NCBI GenBank assembly: GCA_963701735.1
Contig: CAVPBI010000010.1
Span: 1 to 64,000 of the forward strand
Source of the DNA: CAWABB01 sp963701735
GTDB lineage: Bacteria > Bacteroidota > Ignavibacteria > UBA10030 > UBA6906
Reading direction: 5' to 3'
DNA: 64,000 nt
Made by a program: the position numbers and the translations under genes. Below the pieces are notes generated by a model. The model ran no database searches. It was not told the origin of the DNA and saw only the letters and a list, made by a program, of their open reading frames with translations. Within the stretch, counting starts at the first letter, position 1. Each line of letters begins with the position of its first letter. Positions 1 to 11,548 of this stretch are shown here, one piece after another.

Positions 1-1
1 T

Positions 2-3000
2 GACGATGACTGGTCATTCTATGACGTGTTCGAGAACATCACGTACACCGGCGACTACGGAAAGAGCACGGCCCGCAATCCCCGGTGGAACCAGGATTTC
101 CCCGTGGGCATGGTGGGGTATGCATTCCTCGAAAGCCCCGGCAACCCGTTCGACGGCATCGACAACGATGGAGACGGCGATTCGTCCTCCGTGGGGCAAA
201 CCTTCCCGCAGTTCGGGGCGACGAGCTTCGACTCGACAGTCATCACGCGCGGCCAGAGGATCGTCCTCATCCAGAACGACTTCACCCGGGTATCCTACAC
301 GGTGCCTTCACAGGATTCGGTGAAGATCTACACGCGTGGAATGAAGGACTCCATCTGGATCTACCCGGGGCGCACGAAGGTTGTCGAAGGGAACGTCGTC
401 CGGGATCAGCTCGGCAACCAGGTGGTGAACAGGAACTCGTATGACGGCTACGATAACGACTTCGACGGGCTCATCGACGAGAACCAGTTCCTCCACTATC
501 GACAGTACAAGGTGAACAGGAACCCGCCGTTTCAGGTGCTGATCGACATCCTGCGGCCTGTGCGGTACATCGATCGGGTCTTCCCTCCTCCCGGCATCAA
601 CCCCGCGGCGATGATCGACGAGCGCCGCGACGACGGCGTGGATAACGACGGAGACTGGAGCCTCGAGTTCGACGACGTCGGGCGCGACGGCATCGGACCC
701 ACGGCGGTGAACTACCCGGGTCCGGATTTCGGCGAGTCTGACGGAGTCCCCACGTCCGGGTATGACCTCCTGGGGAACGACACCGGCCTGCCCGGCGAGC
801 CGAACATCGACAAGACCGATGTCAACGAGTCGGACCAGATCGGGCTCTCCAGCTTCTACTACTTCACACCCGCGAACGTCGTGCGCCTGGGCGACGACGA
901 AGAGCTCTGGAAGAACCTGGCGCCCGGTTTCTTTGACGTGCCGACCTCGATTTCCAACAACCGCCCCGTTGCGGGGGAGGACGGCGACTTCATCTACGGG
1001 TCGGGGTATTTCCCGCTGCGTGCGAAATCGATCGAGCGGTTCTCGCTCGCGCTCGTCTACGGCGGCGGCAAGGGCGGCTCGGTCGATGAAGACATCGCCG
1101 ACCTCCTGAAGAACAAGAAGACGGTGCAGCGGATCTACGACGCCAACTACCAGTTCCCGACGCCGCCGGAGAAGCCGACCCTGACGGCCGTCCCGGGCGA
1201 CGGGCGGGTGACACTCTACTGGGACCGCGTCGCCGAAGAATCGGTGGATCCGGTGCTGCGCGTGAAGGACTTCGAAGGGTACAAGCTGTACAAGTCCACC
1301 GACCCGGACTTCAGCGACATCTTCACGATCACGGACGGAGCCGGGAACCCTCGCGGATACCGTCCGCTTGGTCAGTACGACATCAAGGACCAGATCACCG
1401 GGTACTTCCGCCCGTCGCAGGAGCTGTTCGAGGCGGCGCAGGGGTATTCGTTCTTCCTCGGCGATGACACGGGTCTGCAGCACACGTTCGTGGACAGCAA
1501 CGTGGACAACGGGCGGCGGTATTACTACGCAGTCGTCGCATACGACCGCGGCGACGAAGCCGCCGGGATCTTCCCCGGAGAGAACACGAAGCAGGTGAGC
1601 GTGCTCTCGACGGGCGAGGTGGTGGCCGACATCAACGTCGCGGTCGTCGTGCCGAACGCCCCCGTCGCAGGCTACGTCCCGCCGAAGGATGCGATGCCGC
1701 TCGCGCGCGTGGCAGGGCCTGCCACCGGCGATGCCACCTACAGCATTATCGATCAGACGCGTCTCACGGGCCACACATACAGGGTGACGTTCCTGGATTC
1801 GCAGATCGACGGGAAGGACAACAACGGGAACGAGCGTGCCGATGCCGCCGACACGCTGGAGTGGAATCGCCTCACGACCGCGTATTCGGTCCTCGATGAA
1901 ACGCCGGTGAGCGAGGATTTCACCGGCGCGGACACGGCTCTCGTGACGCTCCAGCGGAAGAACATCGTCCCGGGGAGCGAGGTCGTGAAGAATGCGGGTG
2001 GCGCGGTCGTGCCTCCCACGTCGTATGCCATCAACTATGAGAGGGGCACGATTCAGGGGACGTCCGCCGGGAGCCTTCCCGCGGGTACCTATACCCTGTC
2101 ATACCTCTATTATCCGGTGTACCAGAGCCCCAACGTCCAGGGTTCCCCGTTCCTCGTCGAGAACACCGAGTCGGACATCTTCGACGGGGTGTCTGTGAAC
2201 TTCCGGAACTACTGGTATGTGAAGGACACGCTGTACACCGATGGGAGGCCCTCGGGCTGGGTCGGGCCAAACGCCTACGTCATGAACTGGGGAGCGGCGA
2301 ATTTCACGCTGGTGGCGCCGCCGCTCGTCGGATATACCCGGCCGGCCGACTATCAGATTCAGTTTGCCGACGGTATCGTCGATACGTCGATTGCCGAGGG
2401 CCTCGACCCGTTCTACTTCCCGGGCCCGGTCCCCGTGAACTATCGCATCTTCAACAACACCGAACAGCGGTATGTCAAGTTCGCCCTCTTCGAGAACATC
2501 TTCAGCGATCCGCCTGCGACGATCGGCAAGCTCTCTCCCGGGGACAATCTCATTCTGTTCGAAGAGGATCCCCGAGGTGTCCTGGCGCCGACATGGCAGC
2601 TGTATGTCATCAACAAGGTGGGCGAGCCGGCGGATACGTTGTATGCGCTGGGCGACGGGGACTTCTTCATCCGTCAGACCACCAAGGCTTTGGCGGTCGG
2701 AGATACGCTGCGGCTCACGACCGGCCTTGCGACCACCGATGCAGCGGTGGCGCAGACGTCCCTGAACGACATCCGCGTTGTTCCAAACCCGTACGTCACC
2801 GCCGCCTCGTTCGAGCAGCCGCTTCCGCCCGGCGTCACGAGCGGCAGGGGTGAGCGCAAGGTGGACTTCACCAACGTGCCTGCCGGTTCGACCATCAGGG
2901 TGTTCACGTCGCGCGGCGACCATGTCGTCACCCTCCGGCATGATGGCGGGATCGAGAACGGGACGGTCTCCTGGAATCTCAGGACAACCGAAAACCTGGA

Positions 3001-3079
3001 CATCGCGTTCGGGGTCTACTTCTACGTCGTCGAGTCCCCGGCGGGAACGAAGACCGGCAAACTAGCGATTATCAAGTAG
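2..3079 (+). CDS. Large surface/secreted protein with C-terminal sorting-like domain (5' end outside window)
   Basis: The frame is open from base 2, so the true start lies upstream and at least 1,025 residues are visible. Several Asp-rich calcium-loop-like motifs (GIDNDGDGD near residue 50, GYDNDFDGLIDEN near 145, DGVDNDGDW near 205) resemble thrombospondin type-3 or dockerin loops. A fibronectin-III-like stretch begins near residue 390 (PEKPTLTAVPGDGRV followed by LYW). The last 90 residues start with VVPNPYV and end with FGVYFYVVESPAG...KLAIIK, the fold of a FlgD-like or type IX sorting domain. I infer export across the outer membrane and attachment or release at the surface. The PorV-like gene follows 9 bases later, so the two are probably co-transcribed. 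The specific function is unknown. Confidence 0.8.
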   Translation, partial: DDDWSFYDVFENITYTGDYGKSTARNPRWNQDFPVGMVGYAFLESPGNPFDGIDNDGDGDSSSVGQTFPQFGATSFDSTVITRGQRIVLIQNDFTRVSYTVPSQDSVKIYTRGMKDSIWIYPGRTKVVEGNVVRDQLGNQVVNRNSYDGYDNDFDGLIDENQFLHYRQYKVNRNPPFQVLIDILRPVRYIDRVFPPPGINPAAMIDERRDDGVDNDGDWSLEFDDVGRDGIGPTAVNYPGPDFGESDGVPTSGYDLLGNDTGLPGEPNIDKTDVNESDQIGLSSFYYFTPANVVRLGDDEELWKNLAPGFFDVPTSISNNRPVAGEDGDFIYGSGYFPLRAKSIERFSLALVYGGGKGGSVDEDIADLLKNKKTVQRIYDANYQFPTPPEKPTLTAVPGDGRVTLYWDRVAEESVDPVLRVKDFEGYKLYKSTDPDFSDIFTITDGAGNPRGYRPLGQYDIKDQITGYFRPSQELFEAAQGYSFFLGDDTGLQHTFVDSNVDNGRRYYYAVVAYDRGDEAAGIFPGENTKQVSVLSTGEVVADINVAVVVPNAPVAGYVPPKDAMPLARVAGPATGDATYSIIDQTRLTGHTYRVTFLDSQIDGKDNNGNERADAADTLEWNRLTTAYSVLDETPVSEDFTGADTALVTLQRKNIVPGSEVVKNAGGAVVPPTSYAINYERGTIQGTSAGSLPAGTYTLSYLYYPVYQSPNVQGSPFLVENTESDIFDGVSVNFRNYWYVKDTLYTDGRPSGWVGPNAYVMNWGAANFTLVAPPLVGYTRPADYQIQFADGIVDTSIAEGLDPFYFPGPVPVNYRIFNNTEQRYVKFALFENIFSDPPATIGKLSPGDNLILFEEDPRGVLAPTWQLYVINKVGEPADTLYALGDGDFFIRQTTKALAVGDTLRLTTGLATTDAAVAQTSLNDIRVVPNPYVTAASFEQPLPPGVTSGRGERKVDFTNVPAGSTIRVFTSRGDHVVTLRHDGGIENGTVSWNLRTTENLDIAFGVYFYVVESPAGTKTGKLAIIK

Positions 3080-3088
3080 GAGCCAGCC

Positions 3089-4124
3089 ATGAAGACACTG
3101 AGCACTGTGAACATTGTCCGCCGGCTCTTGAGCGTCCTGATGATTCTCGCTGTGCCGGCAATAGGGGCCGCCCAGTCCAAAGTGGCGACCACGGCAGGTC
3201 AGTTCCTCGGCATCTCGGTCGGGCCGCGCGCCATCGCGATGGGGAGCGCCTACGTCGCCTCCAACGACGATGCGACGTCGCTCTACTGGAATCCCGGGGC
3301 GTTTCAAAAAAACGCGCAGTCGCAGCTCGTATTCTCCACCACGGGCTGGCTGGTCGACACCGATTTCCGGTGGGCCGGATTCCAGTACGCGCTCGATGCG
3401 GAAAACGCGATCGGGCTCAGCCTGACCCAGCTCGACTACGGCGAGGACGAGGTCACGACCGTGACGAATCCGAACGGAACGGGTGAGCGGTGGTCGGCGC
3501 AGGATCTGTCGGTGGGCCTGAGCTATTGCAGGCGGCTGACGGACCGGTTCTCCATGGGCGGGACGGTGAAGTGGATCGAGCAGCGTGTCTATAATGAGAG
3601 CGCGAGCGCCGTGGCGTTCGATCTCGGCCTCCTCTTCATCACGGACTTCAACGACCTCCGCCTTGGCGTGGCGATGACGAACTTTGGCGGCGATCTGAAG
3701 ATGGACGGGCGGGATCTGCTGACCCCGGTCGACATCGATCCGGCAAACTCGGGGTCGAACAAATCCCTCGTGGGGTCGCTGAAGACCGACGCCTGGCCGC
3801 TCCCCCTGACGTTCAGGGTCGGCGTCGCCATGGACGCGTATCAGGACAACCAGTTCCGGGTCACGCGTCGCGGCGGACGCCATCCTCCCGAACGACAACG
3901 AGGCGGGCGTCAACGCAGGAGCCGAGGTGGGATGGAGCGACCTTCTTTTCCTGCGCGGCGGCTACAAGTCGATCGTCGGGGGTGAGACCGAGGAGACCTT
4001 CTCCCTGGGAGCGGGGCTGAAGTATCACGTTGAAGGCTTCGCGACCCTGCAGGTGGACTATGCGTTCACGGAGTTCGGGGTCTTTGGAAGCCTGAATACC
4101 TTCGCGCTTTCCATTGGATTCTGA
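3089..4124 (+). CDS. PorV/PorQ-family outer-membrane beta-barrel protein (frame broken near 3866)
   Basis: It begins with a signal peptide (hydrophobic LLSVLMILAVPAIGAAQ) and then the PorV-type opening GISVGPRAIAMGSAYVA...DDATSLYWNPG, which is characteristic of this family. The rest alternates amphipathic beta strands and ends in F (ALSIGF), as outer-membrane barrels do. PorV shuttles type IX cargo to the surface attachment machinery; PorQ is a related partner. The reading frame breaks at about 3866 (CACGCGTCGCGG) and continues in another frame to a stop at 4122-4124. The joined protein is about 344 residues, a normal family length. The neighbours on both sides carry sorting-type C-termini, which fits a role with type IX substrates. 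Which paralogue it is cannot be settled here. Confidence 0.82.
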
Positions 4125-4245
4125 GGAACAGGGGTTAGGACGATCACCGAATCAGAACATCGGAGAGGGGGAATCGGGCACAGACTAACATGGCATAGCA
4201 TAAGACGTTGCACGTCCTCCACCGAAGGGGGAGAAGGGACTTGAT

Positions 4246-4273
4246 TTGACGGCCGGATTTTCGTATGTATTAA
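4246..4273 (+). promoter_or_regulatory. Candidate sigma70-like promoter for the secreted glucan/BNR protein
   Basis: TTGACG (4246-4251) and TATTAA (4268-4273) are 16 bases apart in an AT-rich stretch of the 214-base gap, 65 bases before the ATG at 4339. The -10 match is only moderate. The rest of the gap shows nothing else recognisable. Confidence 0.35.
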
Positions 4274-4338
4274 GGTTACTCTGACCTTCCTGCTATTCGC
4301 TTCACATTTCACATCAATCAATATACACGGGGTACTAT

Positions 4339-7300
4339 ATGCGCAAACTGCTTCTGGGCATGGTGTTTCTCGTCCTTGCCGGCGGGCTCGTTTTTGCCGC
4401 CGATCGGGTCGAGACGCCTAAGGCCACCGCTCCTGCGCTCGCGCAAACGGCTGCACCTAATGCCGCAGGGCCGGGCTGGTACAAGGTTTCTGCTCTCGGG
4501 ACCGGGACGCAGAACTGGCTCAAGGTTCAGTACGATGCCGACGCATTGTGGATATTCGGATATCGCGGCAGCTCTCCCCGCGAGCCCAAGCTGTGGAAAT
4601 CCACAGACAACGGCTTCAACTGGACCAGCACCAATATGGTCATCGCTATTTCACCCGGGGTATCTTCTCCGCGGCGAACAAGGACGTTGCGCTGTACGCG
4701 ACGTTCGACGGCAAAATCTTCAAGAGCGCCGACGGCGGCGCGACCTTCACCGAGAAATATGTTTACGGCGACGGCGTGGGGTTCTTTGACGCCATGATGT
4801 TCGTCGATCAGACCACTGTCGTTGCAATCGGCGATGCGGTGCAGGATCTGAGCGGCAACTGGACCGGTCCGCACATCGTCCGCAGCACCGATGCCGGCGA
4901 CACCTGGACGGTGATCGCTCCCTCCCCGGGGACCGCCGGTGGTGAGTGGTATGCGGTGGCTTCCTACGGCGGCTACGTCATGTCCACTGTCGGGAACGAA
5001 ATCTGGGTCAACCTGTACCCGGGCGGCGCGGCGAAGAGCGTCATCATGCACAGCACTGACGCCGGCCTGACATGGGACGATTGGGAGCTGGATATCCCCG
5101 GCGCGCTCGACCAGGCCAACAGCTTCCGCTCGATGTTCTTCGCGGATGCGAACGTCGGATACGGGACCGATTACTCCCCCGACGGTGTCGAAACGAACTA
5201 CTGGTACAAGACCACCGACGGCGGACGCACGTGGGCAGGGCCGCTGAAGATCGACAATGCGGCTCCGCAGGCTGACCAGCAGGTGTGGTCCGTGCGCCCG
5301 ATTATCGGCACGAACATCGTCGTCGCCACAGGCGAGAACCCGACCGCAGCGAAGGGGGCTTCCTGGTGGTCGACCGATACGGGCACCTCCTGGATTCCGC
5401 TCCGGACCCCCGGGCCCCGCCTCGTAAACTCGCACTTCAAATCTGACACGGAAGGCTTCGGCGTCGGCTATGGCAGCACTGCTGTCCGCTTCACCTTGAA
5501 GGGCGCCTCGGCGGTGACGTTTACCGTCAACTCCGCGACAGTTCCCGACACGCTTCCGGTGGCGGGGCAGACGATGCAGATCCGCGGCGGCACCGGCGGC
5601 TCCGACGACGGCATTCCGCCCATGACGTGGGGGAATGACCTGCAGAACAACATGACCCGCGTCGGCGGCGATTACTGGTCCAAGACCCTCGATGTCCAGG
5701 TCGGCGACACGCTCCGGTACAAGTATGTCGTCGCCTACCCCACCGGCACCGGCTGGGAGCAGGGCGTCGATCCGGAAGGCCACAGTGACGGCGCGAACAG
5801 CAACCGATTCTTCGTCGCGACCGAGGCCGACACGACGGTCGCGGTCGAGTTCTGGAACAACGGCGCAAACGATCGTGCGCAGTTCTTCCGTCCGTGGGAT
5901 CCGGTGGCTGACAACTTCATGAACGTCTATTTCCGCGTCAGCATGAGCGGCCCGATGAGCACCGGGGCGCACGGCTTCAATCCGGATGTCGACGGCGTCG
6001 GCATTCGCGGCGGATACACGCCGACCGGCTGGGACGCGACCTATTTCCTGACTCGTGAATCGCCGGCCTCGAACGGCGACGGCTACACGATCGCCGCGAA
6101 CACGTTCTGGTCAGGCCGTCTCGCGATCGACAAGGCCACGGTCACAGAAGGGCAGAATATCAGATACAAGTTCCTTATCGGCGACGCCTGGGGCCGGGAT
6201 GAAAGATCTCGGGGGCAACCGCTCGTTCAACGTCCCCGCCGGCTTCAAGGACACGACGCTGGCATGGGTGTTCTTCAACAACGAACGCCCGACAGGCCGT
6301 GCCAACAGCGATACGATGATCGTCACGTTCCGCGCCAACCTGGCGAAGGCGGCATCCAGCGGCGGATTCACCGTCGGCGTGGATACCCTCCAGCTCCAGA
6401 CGGGTTGGTTCGGCACCTCCACGCAGGTGGGGCGTGCGAAAGAACATGCAGCAGGTCATCGGCTCGATCTATCAGGTTACGGATACCATCGTGACCTCGA
6501 AGGGCAAGCTGCTGGACTACCAGTACTATGTTTATCGCGACGCGTCAGACCGTTCGCGAGTCGTACTACAACTACAACTGGGCCGGCTCGATCCAGAGCG
6601 AAGCGGAGCGGCGCCAGATTCTGGTTCCCGCGACGGGCAACGCCTTCACCGTCCTTGACACTGCCACAAGCGTGACGCAGGATCGGCGTCAGCCTCAGTT
6701 CCCGAACAGCCGCCGCCTTGCGCAGGACGTGCTTGTGACGTGGACTGTGGACCTCCGTCCGGCGATCTTCCAGGTGCTCAAGGGCGACACGCTGAGCGAT
6801 ATCCAGGGTGATTTCGACGTCACGCCGGCGGATGTGAATTCGATCCTCGGCTGGGGCGTCTGGATCAACGGCCCCGCGACAGATGGCTGGACGACCTGGG
6901 GCTCAACGCTGAACACGAACGATGCGAAGAAGATGTATGATGACGGAACCAATGGCGACCTCGTCGCCGGCGACTCCATCTTCACGCGTCAGATCCTCGC
7001 ATCGCCTGACAGCGTCCTCGTCGGCTCGAAGAGCGTCGTCGGCCAGACGTTCAAGTACGGCATCCGCGGCGGCGACAACGAGGGCGGCAGTGGTGGCTTC
7101 GGCAACAACCACACCGAGAACATCATTGACACCGCGCCCACGTATACGCTCGAGACGCAGTTCGGGAGCATCAACCCGGCGTTCTACGATGCATGGGACT
7201 TCGACACGGGCACGCCGATCACGGGCGTGATCGACGAGAACCAGCCGCTGGTGTTCTCGCTGGCCCAGAACTACCCGAACCCCTTCAACCCCTCGACCCG

Positions 7301-7511
7301 GATCGAGTATTCGATTCCGAACCAGTCGAAGGTCGTGCTGAAGGTGTACAACCTGGTCGGTCAGGAAGTCGCGACGCTCGTGAACGACGTGCTTCCGGCC
7401 GGCGTGCATAGCGTCCGCTTTGACGCGAACAAGCTCGCCACCGGCTTCTATGTGTACCGTCTGTCGGCAGGCGACTTCACCAGCGTCAAGAAGATGTTGC
7501 TCCTGAAGTAA
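4339..7511 (+). CDS. Secreted BNR-repeat protein with E-set/CBM-like modules and type IX sorting domain (four frame breaks)
   Basis: The signal peptide is MRKLLLGMVFLVLAGGLVFA. The first half carries Asp-box (BNR/sortilin-like) motifs with spacing typical of a beta-propeller: SADGGATF, STDAGDTW, STDAGLTW, TTDGGRTW and STDTGTSW. The middle holds beta-rich modules resembling starch-binding CBM20 or pullulanase E-set domains (GDTLRYKYVV...GWEQG; RYKFLIGDAWG; DTTLAWVFFNN), perhaps two or three copies. The C-terminus is a classical type IX sorting domain (QNYPNPFNPSTRIEYSIP to GFYVYRLSAG...KKMLLLK). The frame breaks near 4650, 6190, 6440 and 6545; the pieces read through as one product of about 1,050 residues. 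A terminator hairpin follows. I infer a secreted protein, possibly glucan-binding given the neighbouring amylases; the ligand is not proven. Confidence 0.75.
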
Positions 7512-7536
7512 GGCGACATCATCATCTGGTACTCAT

Positions 7537-7571
7537 GGCGGTCCCGGCTTCGCCGGGACCGCCGTGCTTTT
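7537..7571 (+). terminator. Rho-independent terminator
   Basis: A perfect 12-bp stem (7537-7548 with 7552-7563; GGCGGTCCCGGC and its complement) has a 3-base loop and is followed by GTGCTTTTA. It closes the secreted BNR protein gene. Confidence 0.85.
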
Positions 7572-7589
7572 ATCCCCATCAATATCTCC

Positions 7590-9425
7590 ATGCGCTTCGA
7601 CATCCGCCGATTCCGTACGCTGCTCCTCGCCCTCGCGCTCTGGGCGGTCTCCGCCAGGGCGGCCGATCAGGAGGAACCACTCCTCGGCCGCGCCGGCGAG
7701 GCACCGATCACCGAACGGGCATTCCGGGAACGGTTCGAGCTCACGCCGGGCCTCAACCGGCACCGGGGCGCCCGGCTTGAGACCGACAAGCAGGAAGTCC
7801 TGTACTCAATGATTGCCGAGAAGCTGCTCGCGCAGGAAGCCCTCGCGCGGCGTCTCGACGCGGATTCGTTGTATCAACGGGCGCTCTCAGAAGTCACAAA
7901 GCTTCTGGCGCGAGATGCCCTCTATCGCCGCGAATTTCCGACAAGGTTGTCATCACTGACGCGGATCTGCAGCAAGGCATTCGCCGCGCACGGAAAGAGT
8001 TGCGGGTCAAGTTTCTCTTCCTCGAGGATTCCTCGGACGCGGCATTCGTACGATCCCGCATTGCCTCCGCATCCGACTTCGACAGGGTGTCCCTGGACTC
8101 TACGATCAGCGCCTACCGGGACACGGCCACGATCCTCTGGGGTGATGCGGACACGACGATCGAAGACGCGGCGTACTCCCTTGCCAGGGGTGCAGTCTCG
8201 AAGCCACTGGCTGCGGGACAGGGATACTACATCATGACCCTCGAGCAGTCTTCGCCGAACGCGCGGTTTGCGTCGTTGGACGCGGCAACGCAGCGTGAAC
8301 GGGTGCTCTCGGTCCTGCGCAAGAGGAAAGAGCAGGTCCGGACGGCCGAGTACCTGCGGACGACGCTGAAGGAAGGGTCCGCTTACTCGCCGCCTTCGAC
8401 GTTCAGCACGTTCGCACGCGAGGTGGGAGAGGTGTTTGCGGAGACGGGGAGCGATCCGAAGGGCGTGCAGCTGACCGCCGGAGATGGGCGAGCAGCTCAG
8501 GCGGCGCTGCTCGGCGATACTTGCCGATACCATCCTCGTCGTCGGATCGACGGCGTGGAACGTGGATCAGGTGACGGATCTTCTCGTGCAAAGGGGGTTC
8601 ATCATCGCCGGCGACGCGAGACGCCGCGCTGCCCGCCGCCTCTACGACGTCTTCTGGGAGTGGTCGTCCCAGGAGTTGCTGGCACAGGAAGCCCTGCGAA
8701 GGGGACTGGACAGGTCGCCCGACGTACAGCGCGATCTGGCTCCATGGAGGGACCACTACCTCGCGGCCATGATGAAGGCGCGGGCGGCGGCAGGAACTGA
8801 CGTCACCGACGAAGAGGTGTATCGCTACCTGGCGGGGAGGGATACCGCTGCGCCGATGCCCCGGGTCAAAGTGCGCGAGCTGCGTACGGCCACGCTCGAT
8901 GCCATGAGCGAGGCGCTGGCTGCACTCGAGCAGGGTATGCCGTTCGAAGCGGTAGTTCAGCGATGGACGTCCGATTCCGAAGCCCGTGCCGCAAAGGGAG
9001 TCACGCCGTTCTTCGCCATCACCGACCGCCAGCCGGTCGGGATGCTGGCCGCACGACTCCAGGTCGGAGAACGCTACGGACCTGTCCGGGATTCCACGGG
9101 CTATGTGTACTTCGAACTGCTGGAGAAGAGCAATTCGGCATGGATCCGGCCGACACGACCGTCGCGGCGAAATTCCGGGATGCCCGCGCTGAGCTGATGT
9201 CTCTCAAGGCGCGGCGCCAGGTGTCGCTCTTCCTTGCGAAAGCAGGACAGGAGCGCGGCTTCGAAGCGTATACCGACCGGTTGAGCCAGATGAAGGTCAG
9301 CAACGTTCCGATGCTCACCTACAGGTTCCTCGGGTTCGGAGGCAGAATGTTCGCGGTTCCATTCGTGGATCCCGCAGGTTGAGTGGCTCATGCTCGAGCC
9401 GCCGTCCGACCTCGTCGTCCCCTGA
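7590..9425 (+). CDS. Parvulin-type periplasmic peptidyl-prolyl isomerase/chaperone (SurA/PpiC-like; four frame breaks)
   Basis: The signal peptide (LRRFRT-like basic start, then LLLALALWAVSARA) is followed by the SurA_N-like opening: a GEAPITERAFRERF strand-helix, then a helical block with EKLLAQEALARRL. A second helical block (SSQELLAQEALRRGL...YLAAMMKARAAA) precedes a parvulin-like core (DEEVYRYLAGRD...PRVKVRELRT) with the charged helix and a GYVYFELLEK strand. The family folds outer-membrane and exported proteins. Frame breaks lie near 7945, 8490, 9145 and 9365; the last shifts into a frame that ends VEWLMLEPPSDLVVP at the stop 9423-9425. The joined length is about 610 residues, usual for two-block chaperones of this group. 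The position next to exported proteins supports an envelope-folding role. Confidence 0.72.
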
Positions 9426-9432
9426 TCCCGCC

Positions 9433-11384
9433 ATGCCCACCCTCTCGCGCGGAAAGCGGATCGTCTTCAGCCTCCTCCCGGTCGCCGTGCTGCTCCTGGC
9501 GCTGGTGACGGCGGAGATTCGTCGTGCGGCGCACTTCTCCCTCCGCGAGCTCGCCCCTCGTCGTCACCGGCACCTACGACGGCATCGAGTGGAACATCGT
9601 CAACCGGGCCCACCTGAAGAAGTACTTCCCCGCGTCAAGCCCTCTGATCCCGGAGCTGAAACCGTCGCTGTTCCGGGCCAGTGAAGCTCCCCGGCGCCCT
9701 GCGGGTCTTCTGCCTCGGGAGCTCGTCGATGTACGGGACGCCCTACGACATGACGGCGAACATCCCCGGGATCGTGCGCAAACAGCTGAGGCATCTGGCT
9801 CCCGAACGCGAGATCGAGGTCGTGAATTTCGGGGCGTCGGCCATCAACAGCAATGTGATCGCGGATCTCGCTCACGAGATGGTCGAATACCAGCCGGATG
9901 TCGTCCTCGTCTACATGGGGCACAATGAGTTCTACGGGCCGGATGGGGTGGGGGCGTCATGGTTGGAAAAGAACTTCCCGTTCCTGACGGAGTGGAAGTA
10001 CGGGCTCCGGGGGCTCAGGCTCGTTGAGCTCCTGCAGGACTGGCTCCGGACGACGAGGACGCAGGACGCATCCGACCGGAATCTGATGCGCGAGGTGTCG
10101 CAGGGCAGCCTGGTCGCGCTGGATTCCCCGGACTCCCGGCGTGTGTTCGAGACGTACGAGCGCAACCTGCGCGACATCATCCGCACATTCAGGCAGCGCG
10201 GTGTCCCGGTCATCCTCAGCGAGCTCAGCTCGAATCTGACGTTTCCGCCGTTCGTGTCCGACAGCGTGACCTCGGTCCCGACCTGGTCGGCGTTCAGGGA
10301 TTCGATGGAGTCGCTCCTGGACGCGGGAAAGTCCCCGGAAGTGCTCGGCCGCGTCGAAGCTCTCGACAACTCCGGGCGGGGTTGCGCCATCGTCCATTAT
10401 TGGAAGGGAAGGGCGCTTCAGAGGCTTGGAAGGTATGCCGAAGCGAAGACTGAATTCGAATCGGCCCGGGATCTCGATCTGCTGAAGTTCCGCGCCCCGG
10501 GAGAGGTCAACGCGCGCCTCCGTAAGATCGGGCGGGCCGAAGGGGTCCCGGTGATCGCGAGCGATTCCCTGCTGGCATCCATCAGTCCCGGAGGAATCCC
10601 GGGGGACAATGTCTTCTGGGAACACCTGCATCCAAACGCGTCCGGATACTACCAGATTGCCGGCATGTTCGTCGGGGAGATCAGAGCGATAGGACTTCTC
10701 GGGCCGGCGGCGTCTGCGCCGTTGCTGCCGTTCGTTCCGGATACGCTCGGCATGTGCTGGCTCGACCTTGCGTATGCCGATCTTGCAATACAGCGTCTGA
10801 CCGGCCGTTGGCCGTTCGAGCACTACAGTCGTGAGCCGGCCGTCCTGAAATCATCCGACCAGGTGCTGGTGAAGATAGCACGGGACGTCTACGCACGGAC
10901 GATGCGGTGGGACGACGGTGCATACAAGACCGCGTCGTACTTCTGGTCGCAGGGGAAATTCCGGGAAGCGCGCACAACGTATCAGGCGCTGCTCGACGAG
11001 TACCCGTACAATTTCTATCCGAACTACCTGATGGGCAGCCTGCTGAATCAGCGGGGAGACAGGGAGGGGGCGCTGCAGTTCTACCGGCGATCGATTGCGT
11101 CCAATCCGGGGTTTCCCCGGTCGCGCCTGGACCTGGGGTTGATCATGGTGAACGAGGGGAGGTTCCAGGACGCGGTGACTGACCTGAATGCGGTCCTCGC
11201 GATGCCGGAGGCTGCGGGAATGAACGACGTTCGGGCCGTGGCGCACTACGGACTGGCGGCGGCAAAGGCCAACATGGGGGATGTGGAGTCGGCGCTGGCG
11301 GAAGTCGAGCGCTCGCTCGCGCTTGCGCCCCGATCCCCGGATGCGCTTGCATTGCGGGCAAGGCTGCAGAGTGTGATGAGGTAA
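9433..11384 (+). CDS. Membrane-anchored SGNH/GDSL hydrolase with C-terminal TPR repeats (paralogue A; two frame breaks)
   Basis: An N-terminal membrane anchor (IVFSLLPVAVLLLALVTAEI) leads to an SGNH hydrolase with all four blocks: FCLGSSSMYG (Ser), VNFGASAINSN (Gly), VYMGHNEFYG (Asn) and FWEHLHPNASGYY (His with an acidic partner). The region after about residue 430 is TPR-like (FREARTTYQALLDEYPYNFYPNYL; GDREGALQFYRRSIASNPGF; GRFQDAVTDLNAVL). SGNH enzymes hydrolyse or transfer acyl groups on lipids or polysaccharides; the substrate here is unknown. Frame breaks lie near 9555 and 9675; the ATG at 9433, 7 bases after the chaperone stop, opens the anchor frame. A paralogue lies tail-to-tail downstream. 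The 164 bases between the two stops show nothing recognisable. Confidence 0.75.
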
Positions 11385-11548
11385 TCCCGCTATCGACCGT
11401 GTGGCGAAGACAAGTCCGTCGTGGATCGCCTGCGTGTGAATTCCCCGTGCGCGGACCTGCCGGGGCCTGGCGCCTGCGCGCCTTCTTCCCCGGGGCACCG
11501 CCTGCCCCATCTCCCGGGCCCACAGGGATCGCTCCGGCTCCCTCTCCT

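Noticed and set aside
308..1774. Long open frames on the minus strand opposite secreted-protein genes (also 14999-16912, 17015-19201, 29015-30682, 41635-43308)
   Set aside because: They show no recognisable motifs, have Arg/His/Val-rich compositions typical of antisense frames in GC-rich DNA, and lie under clearly coding genes.
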